Below, piece after piece: positions 7,331 to 13,227 of a stretch of 37,984 nucleotides of DNA; the stretch's first letter is position 1; every line of letters begins with the position of its first letter. Source of the stretch: a virus; IMG/VR virus record IMGVR_UViG_3300020152_000254, positions 1-37,984 of that record; one strand, written 5' to 3'. The position numbers and the translations under genes were made by a program. The notes below the pieces were generated by a model. That model had not been told where the DNA came from. It was given only the letters and a program-made list of their open reading frames with translations, and ran no database searches.

Positions 7331-9469
7331 TTAATACCTCACGTTTTGACCAAGTTTTTTAATAATTCCATTTCCAATAGTCTCAGCCATTCTCATGGCG
7401 CTAAATTCATCTCCAATCATTGCCCCATCGAGACTAACTGTGACATGAGTCATGTTTGTAGATGCGCTATTAGAGATAGCTGCTCCAGCTATTCTCGGCT
7501 CTAGGTTAGTAGATACAGATAGCTCTCCTAAGGCTTTATTTACTTTGGAGACACCGTTTTTAACAATATCGAGGACGGAAGGTGAGTGACGCTTGGTAAG
7601 GTCAACTTTATCTTTTATTTTATCGATTAATTCTTGAATTTTGTTCCAGGCATCTTGAAATGGTTTTACTAGTTCGTTATAGAATGTTCCACCCCACCCC
7701 TTCACAAACTCAACGATGCCACTAAAAATTCTCTTAATTGCCTCACTGTTGTTAACAGTAATATTTACCAATGTTTCAAAAGCTCCTTTCCAGTTTCCAG
7801 CCAAGAGCTGTAGACCTGCTGTTAAGAAGCCGCTTATGGTGTTCCACGCTATTAAGATGATTCCAGAAATAATTTTCCAAGCCCCATCAATCATCGAAGT
7901 GATGAAGGTCCACCTATCCTTGAACCATCCCACAAACGAGTTAAATAAGGGAACCAATACCCCATTGAAGACAACGTTAAATGCGGGAAGAAATACTTCA
8001 TTAAGCCAGGCAATAAAGGAGTTAAAGATAGGTAGAATGAAGTTTTCAAACACAAACTTTAAAAAATCAGCTACCTGTTGAGTGATTGTCTGAATACCTA
8101 AAAAGTTCGTTTGCCATGCAGTATATAAAGCAGCGATACCTAAGGATACTAACACCAAAGGGTTTAGCAGAGCAGCAAGTAACAATGTAATTGTTCCAAC
8201 AGACAACAAAACTCCCAGCGCAATTCCCAAACCTTGTAAAAAGGTAATTACTGTTTGTTGGTTGGCAGTAATCCATTCACCAATAGGTTTAAGAGTGTTG
8301 TAGAGTCCTACAAAGAACGCCCCTGCTTCTGCAATGGCGCCTTGCACCATGGCTGTGATCTGAGGCCGTGCTGACTCTATGAAGTTCATAAAATCTAACG
8401 CAGCTACAGTTAATTTTTGAAAAATAGATCCATCCGCAACTTCGCCGGTAACGCTTACACCAAGTATTGTAGTAAATAACTCTTGAAATGATTGTTTAAT
8501 ATTTGATAGGGCAACTGGCAATGTTGAATTTTGCCTTTTCATAAGATCAAAGAACTTGCCACCCTTTGCAGTCATTCCGGAGAGAGCTTTTTGTACATCC
8601 TCAAACTTTACTTGCCCATCACTAACTGCTGCAATCATCTCTGCAGCGGAGACCTTAACTCTTTTAAAGCCTGTTCCGGCTGCCGCTGTGGCCGCTGTAG
8701 CGCTACCTATTTTTTGCTCATAATTTTGAACTGTGTTCTTCAAACTCATCATTGTAGATTCTTTGGCTTTACCTGCTTTTGTAGCCTCTTCAAGTCTCTT
8801 TTTAGCAATGCCCAATTTGTCATTGAGTTCGCCCACATCTACTTTCGCCTTCTTGGATGAATCTCCAACCTTAACTAACATGCCCCCACCCTTATTTGCT
8901 TCATCAACAAGTGCTTGTAAAAGGGGGACACCAGCTTCAGAAAACTGTCTCAACTCAGCCCCAGTCAATTTTGTAGCCGCTTTTACCTGACCAAAGGCTA
9001 AGATCAGCTGAGGCAACTTGTCTCTTCCAACGCCTGAAGAAATATTTCCCAACATCTCCATTGTTGGAATAACATCTTTAGCAGCCACGTTATATGCAAG
9101 AAGACGTTTTGATCCTTCTAGCACTTGTTCAAGTTCAAAAGGTGTTTCCCGGGAAAATTTAGAAATCTCTTTTAAAAGATCCTTTGCCTTTTCGGCGTCA
9201 CCTACCATCGTACTGAAAGCAATTCCCGTTTGTTCAAAATTAGCAGCTGTTGCTATTGTCTCTTTTGCTAACAAGCTAAAACCAGCGCCTACTACCGTTG
9301 TGAATACTGCAGCCTTATTACTAAAATCACTGATACTTGACGTAACTGTTCCTAATTTGTCACCAAAAGAAGAAAGGTGGCCTTTTGCTTCAGTAATGCC
9401 CTCTTTAAAATTTGAGATGTCAGCACTTACGCGTGCAACTACGGAACCTAAATCGAAACTCATACTCAT
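7331..9469 (-). CDS. Tape measure protein
   Basis: A 712-residue tail protein that sets tail length and is ejected with the DNA. It has the tape measure domain near residues 70-190 (FEQTGIAFSTMVGD, then FSRETPFELEQVL and KLTGAELRQFSEAGVPLLQAL), a coiled coil near 210-250, and a strongly hydrophobic region near residues 410-460 (ALGVLLSVGTITLLLAALL), typical for membrane insertion during DNA entry. At about 1.5 angstrom per residue the tail would be roughly 105 nm, an estimate. No ribosome binding site is visible; the ATG lies in the loop of an inverted repeat (9461-9477). The gene follows the tail chaperones but is separated from them by a lipoprotein gene. Confidence 0.92.
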   Translation of the reverse strand: MSMSFDLGSVVARVSADISNFKEGITEAKGHLSSFGDKLGTVTSSISDFSNKAAVFTTVVGAGFSLLAKETIATAANFEQTGIAFSTMVGDAEKAKDLLKEISKFSRETPFELEQVLEGSKRLLAYNVAAKDVIPTMEMLGNISSGVGRDKLPQLILAFGQVKAATKLTGAELRQFSEAGVPLLQALVDEANKGGGMLVKVGDSSKKAKVDVGELNDKLGIAKKRLEEATKAGKAKESTMMSLKNTVQNYEQKIGSATAATAAAGTGFKRVKVSAAEMIAAVSDGQVKFEDVQKALSGMTAKGGKFFDLMKRQNSTLPVALSNIKQSFQELFTTILGVSVTGEVADGSIFQKLTVAALDFMNFIESARPQITAMVQGAIAEAGAFFVGLYNTLKPIGEWITANQQTVITFLQGLGIALGVLLSVGTITLLLAALLNPLVLVSLGIAALYTAWQTNFLGIQTITQQVADFLKFVFENFILPIFNSFIAWLNEVFLPAFNVVFNGVLVPLFNSFVGWFKDRWTFITSMIDGAWKIISGIILIAWNTISGFLTAGLQLLAGNWKGAFETLVNITVNNSEAIKRIFSGIVEFVKGWGGTFYNELVKPFQDAWNKIQELIDKIKDKVDLTKRHSPSVLDIVKNGVSKVNKALGELSVSTNLEPRIAGAAISNSASTNMTHVTVSLDGAMIGDEFSAMRMAETIGNGIIKKLGQNVRY

Positions 9470-9477
9470 AAAGTATG
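9461..9477. repeat. Inverted repeat around the tape measure start codon
   Basis: Perfect 6-bp arms CATACT and AGTATG flank a 5-base loop. On the minus strand the loop contains the tape measure ATG. It could be a small mRNA hairpin or a protein-binding site. No Shine-Dalgarno sequence is seen before this start. Confidence 0.4.
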
Positions 9478-9501
9478 ACTTTTAAGATCAGAAAGGACAA
9501 T

Positions 9502-9519
9502 TTGGCAAACTTTAGCAAA
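9502..9519. promoter_or_regulatory. Conserved 18-bp intergenic motif, copy 1
   Basis: TTGGCAAACTTTAGCAAA. It differs in one base from the motif at 17121-17138. On the minus strand it reads as two TTTGC units 10 bases apart, so both would face the same side of the helix. It lies between the lipoprotein gene and its downstream neighbour, the tape measure gene relative to coordinates, in a 76-bp gap. A regulator-binding site is the simplest reading. Confidence 0.45.
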
Positions 9520-9545
9520 CAATTACAGTTAGTCTGGAAACAAAC

Positions 9546-10025
9546 TTACTTTTTATAGTATATGAAGGTTCCCTCAACACTATCCTTTTCAAAGATTATG
9601 TTAGCGATACTATGCGCATTTGCATAATCTTTTTCTTGTTGAGTGAATGTTTTTTTACCGTTATGAACGTCTATCTCAAGTAATGCTGCTTCTCTGTTGT
9701 CATATAAATAGAGATTGCAGGCTACCTTGCAATTGTTTTTCTCAATATCTCTTAATAGTTTCTCAATAAAAACCTCAGATGTATCTGATCCTTTATAAAC
9801 CAAGTATCTGGTTTCATACGTTTCATGATCTTTATGAAGAAGTTCCTCGTATAAGACAGCCTCTGAGGTAGGGGTAGGAGTGGGCTCTGGGGTTGAAATC
9901 GTTGGGCTAGGTGATGTTTGCATAGTACTTTCAGTTGCTGAGGAAGAAGTGGTTTTAGGAGTGCAAGCACTGAGCATCAGAGCTGATACTCCGATAACCA
10001 ACAACGTTGTTTTGTTTACTTGCAT
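9546..10025 (-). CDS. Phage-encoded lipoprotein of unknown function
   Basis: A 159-residue protein with a lipoprotein signal peptide: Lys5, a hydrophobic stretch (TLLVIGVSALML) and the lipobox LSAC with the acceptor Cys21. It is followed by a Ser/Thr/Pro linker (residues 24-54), then a globular domain of about 100 residues with two cysteines (NCKVAC) near residues 97-102. It would be anchored to the outer face of the cell membrane. It has its own good ribosome binding site (AAGGA, 4 bases). Its place between the tail chaperone and tape measure genes is unusual, as these are normally adjacent. Phage lipoproteins often block superinfection, so this is a possible role, inferred only from class and position. 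Confidence 0.75.
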   Translation of the reverse strand: MQVNKTTLLVIGVSALMLSACTPKTTSSSATESTMQTSPSPTISTPEPTPTPTSEAVLYEELLHKDHETYETRYLVYKGSDTSEVFIEKLLRDIEKNNCKVACNLYLYDNREAALLEIDVHNGKKTFTQQEKDYANAHSIANIIFEKDSVEGTFIYYKK

Positions 10026-10032
10026 TTATTCC

Positions 10033-10323
10033 TTATTTTACAAGTATGCTGCTATTTTTTGAGATAGTCGCCTTAAATAGAGCAAAAGCTTGCTTATCTA
10101 GTTCTTTTGACTCATTTTTATCATCATTTGATGCATTAAACAACTGCCATAATTCCTGAGGATTCTTAACATGTGGATTTTGAATTATCGCCAGGAGAGT
10201 TTTATGTTCCTCGTTCTTTCTCCGCTCTCTAGCTTTGAATAACAGGGGAAGTTCGTCAAGATAAACATCTTCTAAGATGCTTTTTTTGGTCCACCCGTAT
10301 TCAGAAGCTAGAGTATCGATCAC
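10033..10323 (-). CDS. Tail assembly chaperone, downstream (T-like) frame
   Basis: A 96-residue open frame overlapping the end of the upstream chaperone gene and lying in its -1 frame. The independent start would be GTG at 10323, overlapping the TGA at 10322-10320, but the frame is open farther upstream to the A7 run at 10377-10383, so it is more likely translated as a fusion to the first chaperone, as lambda GT. The added sequence DYDEWICW before the GTG codon joins smoothly to VIDTLASEYGWTKKSILEDVYLDEL, the pattern seen at the start of this domain in other phages. It would help load tail tube subunits on the tape measure protein and is absent from the virion. Confidence 0.75.
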   Translation of the reverse strand: MIDTLASEYGWTKKSILEDVYLDELPLLFKARERRKNEEHKTLLAIIQNPHVKNPQELWQLFNASNDDKNESKELDKQAFALFKATISKNSSILVK

Positions 10324-10700
10324 CCAGCAGATCCACTCATCATAGTCGATGTTTTTTGAGGTGCTAGGCTGAACGCTTTTTTTACTCGATCGGCGATGGA
10401 AGCAAATTTGTTTACTTCAATTACCGTGATAATAATTTCTGTTAGTTCATCTAGACTAATAGATTTAACTTCATCATCAGTCATATCTGTAGCGATAGAA
10501 ACTATTTTACACAGTTCATCAAAGCTGTTTGCAATTATGCTAGGAAGTCTTTGAATTATTCCTTCAGGAGTTATGTTTTCTAACCCTGAAATTTCTTTTG
10601 GTAAATTATTCAAAGCTTTTAGCACTTCAACATACTTGCCAATAGGTAATTTTTTAATTTCAACTTCTTTTTCTAGTGTCTCTAAATTGATTTTTTTCAT
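10320..10700 (-). CDS. Tail assembly chaperone, upstream (G-like) frame
   Basis: A 126-residue acidic, helical protein located between the tail tube and tape measure genes, the standard place of the lambda G-like chaperone. I chose the ATG at 10700 (MKKINLETLEKEVEIKKL). A TTG eight codons earlier is the other option, and neither has a clear ribosome binding site. In the 0 frame the last codons are GTA AAA AAA GCG and the protein ends 21 codons after that heptamer (SGSAG, TGA). Ribosomes slipping back one base there would make a longer G-T fusion. There is no sequence motif beyond the charged helical pattern, so the call rests on order and the frameshift architecture. Confidence 0.75.
   Translation of the reverse strand: MKKINLETLEKEVEIKKLPIGKYVEVLKALNNLPKEISGLENITPEGIIQRLPSIIANSFDELCKIVSIATDMTDDEVKSISLDELTEIIITVIEVNKFASIADRVKKAFSLAPQKTSTMMSGSAG
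10377..10383 (-). promoter_or_regulatory. Programmed -1 frameshift site (A AAA AAA)
   Basis: Seven T residues on the plus strand give the slippery heptamer A AAA AAA, in the right phase (gtA AAA AAA gcg) for a -1 slip. After the slip the frame reads AGC GTT CAG CCT AGC ACC and stays open into the T-like frame that ends at 10033. A second A-run (10352-10357) is not in a slippery phase. Confidence 0.78.
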
Positions 10701-10742
10701 ATATGTTAATAATGGCGGGCTCAAGGCCTCATTGCCATTTCT

Positions 10743-11252
10743 TTACGCAGTCGAGTCACCAATAAGACCTAGGTAGTTACCATCGGACTTAGATTCGTCG
10801 AGCAATGCTTCAAATACCACTTCGATGACTTTTTCTTCATCAATTTTATGATTAAGAACAATCTCAGAAGCGACATATGCCTTGTGGAACACGATGTCGA
10901 AAGCTCTAGTACCTTCATTAATTGGGTGTAACACCAATTGTAGGGCATCAGTAGAAGCTCGTTGACCTGCACTAGCACCAAGAGTAATCCGGGCGTTAGC
11001 GGCTCCAGCAAAGGTAGCTTGGGGCATGGATCTTCGTAGGTTAGCGATTGTGTACTCAGCCAAAGGAACTTTAGCAGTGAGTTTCTCACCAATGAGATAT
11101 TTCTCAACAATCGTTTCACCAAATTTATCAACCATGACGTCTTTGTGTACGGGTTCGTAAGTAACCTCAACTCCCCCTTTGGTATGACCTAAGTCAGTTC
11201 CACCGAAGGTGACACTACAGACTCCCACTTTAACGTTAGAAATGTCTGCCAT
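10743..11252 (-). CDS. Major tail tube protein
   Basis: A 169-residue protein that would form the tail tube hexamers. The opening (ADISNVKVGVCSVTFGGTDLGHTKGGVEVTYEP) and the following VDKFGETIVEKYLIGE match the beta-sandwich tail tube proteins of siphoviruses. A helix and strands follow (LAEYTIANLRRSMPQA), ending in a long two-strand region (IDEEKVIEVVFEALLD). It has a strong ribosome binding site (GAAAGGA), as expected for an abundant protein. It sits between the tail terminator region and the tail chaperones, the usual order. Confidence 0.88.
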   Translation of the reverse strand: MADISNVKVGVCSVTFGGTDLGHTKGGVEVTYEPVHKDVMVDKFGETIVEKYLIGEKLTAKVPLAEYTIANLRRSMPQATFAGAANARITLGASAGQRASTDALQLVLHPINEGTRAFDIVFHKAYVASEIVLNHKIDEEKVIEVVFEALLDESKSDGNYLGLIGDSTA

Positions 11253-11253
11253 A

Positions 11254-11493
11254 TTATTTTTTTCCTTTCTCCCGACTAGTTGTATTCTGGGGAAGACCCG
11301 GGTTCTTCTCCAGCACGATCACAGTATTTTTTTTCTTTAATTGCTTCAAATGCTTGAAGTCAAAAGAGTTAATACTGTTGCACGCTCCACATTTAATTTC
11401 GATGCGACCATCAAGAAGGTATTCTTGTGCCAGTAGGCGCCGGCAATTTTTGCATCGTAACTCACGATAGAATTTTTTTACTTCTTCTATCAT
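11254..11493 (-). CDS. Com-like zinc-finger protein
   Basis: A 79-residue protein with four cysteines as two CxxC pairs (C14-x2-C17 and C35-x2-C38) in the pattern ELRCKNCRRLL...IEIKCGACNSIN, which matches the Com zinc-finger family. Phage Mu Com binds RNA and activates translation of the mom DNA-modification gene. The remainder is a basic tail (KHLKQLKKK and TSREKGKK). Com-like proteins are common near tail genes in phages lacking mom, where their job is unknown. The gene overlaps the preceding one by ATGA and is just upstream of the tail tube gene, so RNA binding near that start is conceivable. Confidence 0.75.
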   Translation of the reverse strand: MIEEVKKFYRELRCKNCRRLLAQEYLLDGRIEIKCGACNSINSFDFKHLKQLKKKNTVIVLEKNPGLPQNTTSREKGKK

Positions 11494-11873
11494 CTGGTGA
11501 GTGCCTTAAAATTAATACTAAATAAATCTCTTCCATTTTCATCTCTACCCACATGACCGCCCTCTGCAAGTGCTAAAACGTAGTAAACATAGGTTTCGTC
11601 AGTAACAAACTCTATATTTGACTGTCTATGAAGAGCTTCTCGCACCTGGTCTAATCTAGATTGTCCCGCTGCGAAACTTGTTGCTCTAATAAATACCTGA
11701 AAGGTTGGTGACTTAGTAGGAATGTCTGGATCAGGCCTGGTTCCACCGGTATTCAGCACAGCAATACAAGTATCTGGTGCGTCAGGAATATAGCCTTCAA
11801 ATAAATTAGTACCTGTGGTTCCAATGCCCTGGTCATCTAAATAATCGACAATATCAGTTATCAAACTACTCAT
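11490..11873 (-). CDS. Tail terminator / minor capsid-type protein
   Basis: A 127-residue protein with the pattern of tail terminator proteins: an N-terminal helix (SSLITDIVDYLDDQGIG), then FEGYIPDAPDTCIAVLNTGG, a strand TFQVFIRATSFAAGQSRLDQVREAL, and a last strand FSINFKAL. It would form the ring that stops tube growth and joins tail to head. It overlaps both neighbours by ATGA and has a ribosome binding site (AGGAG) inside the end of the upstream gene. The order (connector, head-closure, gp10-like, terminator, tube) supports the call. Confidence 0.75.
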   Translation of the reverse strand: MSSLITDIVDYLDDQGIGTTGTNLFEGYIPDAPDTCIAVLNTGGTRPDPDIPTKSPTFQVFIRATSFAAGQSRLDQVREALHRQSNIEFVTDETYVYYVLALAEGGHVGRDENGRDLFSINFKALTR

Positions 11874-12226
11874 TTAAATGCTCCTGATAAATCTTGAGAG
11901 AACATCATTCTAAAAATATTTAAATTGTTTTTAATTGGATCCTCAAGATATTTCCCTTTTCTTCCTTTTTGGAAGTTATATTCTGGATGTTCATGTAGCC
12001 GAGCAGCATAGGGTTTGTTGTAACCCACCAACACCTCCTCACTTCTCGGTTCTACATGTCCGCTGTTCTGGAGACCACCCTCATCGTGAGGAACTTCTCT
12101 TTGGGAAAGTCGTAATATCTCATCAGCAACCACCTCAAGAGCTTCAGGACTGCTTTTAATAACTTTGTTCAGCAAGTCTCCTGATTTTTTCAAAAAGTCA
12201 CTAATGTCTAAATTTACATTTGCCAT
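11870..12226 (-). CDS. HK97 gp10-like head-tail protein
   Basis: A 118-residue protein. An N-terminal helix (EALEVVADEILRLSQREVPHDEGGLQNSG) is followed by VGYNKPYAARLHEHPEYNFQKGRKGKYLEDPIK, a combination typical of HK97 gp10-like and minor capsid proteins at the head-tail junction. It overlaps the next gene by ATGA and the preceding gene by 13 bases. The role is structural or in tail completion; the exact position in the virion is not settled for the family. Confidence 0.76.
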   Translation of the reverse strand: MANVNLDISDFLKKSGDLLNKVIKSSPEALEVVADEILRLSQREVPHDEGGLQNSGHVEPRSEEVLVGYNKPYAARLHEHPEYNFQKGRKGKYLEDPIKNNLNIFRMMFSQDLSGAFK

Positions 12227-12531
12227 TTGATTAATTCCACTTTAATGTGATGAGCTGTTCCGTCAGCCCCATAGGCTACATTTTTCCCAAATACTTTATA
12301 GTTATTGCTTCCGTAATCCACTCGATCATCAACATTAATTGTGACCTCGGGAGCAAAATAGGCAATTGCAAGAACTGGTACAACTTGGCCGTTCCCAAGG
12401 AATTTTGATTTAGAAACTTCTTGTATTCTTACCTTGTATGTTCTAGTTGCTCCAAACGCTTCACGACCATACCGATCTAAACTGGATTTAGAATATAAAG
12501 TAACAGTCTGGTTCTGAAGTTGGCTTATCAT
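12214..12531 (-). CDS. Head closure (head-tail joining) protein
   Basis: A 105-residue beta-rich protein beginning MISQLQNQTVTLYSKSSLDRYGREAFG, which is the start pattern of head-closure/stopper proteins, and containing INVDDRVDYGSNNYKVFG. It would seal the head after packaging by binding under the adaptor ring. It overlaps the upstream adaptor gene by ATGA without its own ribosome binding site, so coupled translation is likely. Confidence 0.72.
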   Translation of the reverse strand: MISQLQNQTVTLYSKSSLDRYGREAFGATRTYKVRIQEVSKSKFLGNGQVVPVLAIAYFAPEVTINVDDRVDYGSNNYKVFGKNVAYGADGTAHHIKVELIKWQM

Positions 12532-13223
12532 ATGGTGTTTTCTAGATCAAATTGTCCAAATCTAACGACTAATCCTCTGAGTAAGTTTCTTGCCTTAGGT
12601 GCTATTAATTTATTACCAATTCCCTGATCACCACGACCCTCTTTAGTGTAGGAATAGTCACCCAAACTTTCTGATGTTTTGTCGCTAGAGTCTGTAGAGA
12701 AGAACTTTTCTCCCATTTCAATCTTATATTCAACTTGTGCGGCAGTTGCTCTCTTAACTGCCTCAGGAATACTCTTATAGTAAGTTGTAGGTGCTGTTCG
12801 ATTGTAGGAAGTCACATCTTTCTCTCGAGGAAACTTACCCAACTGAAAAATACGATAAAATGAAGTACTGTCTGGTGGGGTTGAAAATGTCTCTGTAGTT
12901 AGTACTCCTGCCTTAGTTGAAGCAGTAATTTTTTGTCTTTGACCCGCACCTGTCCCACCAATGATTTCAACGAAACAATAGGTGAAGTAATTGTCATCAT
13001 ACGCATTTTGGTGAACACTCTCTAGAGTAATAGATGTTGCTGATCCCGCAAAAGCTTTACCCTCTAATTTTCCGCAAAAAAATGGTTGGACAAAACCAAC
13101 ATAGGAATCGATTAACTCTTCCGCTTGAGAAATCTGATCATCGGCCTCTGTGGCATCTTCGATGGTGATGTTTGCGAACTCTACGAGTTCTGATTGTGCT
13201 AAATATTGACGACGTGATGACAT
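12528..13223 (-). CDS. Head-tail adaptor (connector) protein
   Basis: A 231-residue protein. The N-terminal helices (YLAQSELVEFANITIEDATEADDQISQAEELIDSYVGF) resemble gp6/gp15-type adaptors, which attach below the portal. A beta domain of about 80 residues is inserted (about 55-125, AFAGSATSITLESVHQN to STSFYRIFQLGKFPRE), and a final helical part follows (SIPEAVKRATAAQVEYKIE). The inserted beta domain makes it longer than simple adaptors of about 100-120 residues. It lies between the repeat protein and the head-closure gene. Confidence 0.68.
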   Translation of the reverse strand: MSSRRQYLAQSELVEFANITIEDATEADDQISQAEELIDSYVGFVQPFFCGKLEGKAFAGSATSITLESVHQNAYDDNYFTYCFVEIIGGTGAGQRQKITASTKAGVLTTETFSTPPDSTSFYRIFQLGKFPREKDVTSYNRTAPTTYYKSIPEAVKRATAAQVEYKIEMGEKFFSTDSSDKTSESLGDYSYTKEGRGDQGIGNKLIAPKARNLLRGLVVRFGQFDLENTI

Positions 13224-13227
13224 ATAG

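Noticed and set aside
10352-10357. A6 run as an alternative frameshift site
   Set aside because: In the 0 frame the codons are CAA AAA ACA, so a -1 slip would mispair at one or both tRNAs; the A7 run at 10377-10383 fits.
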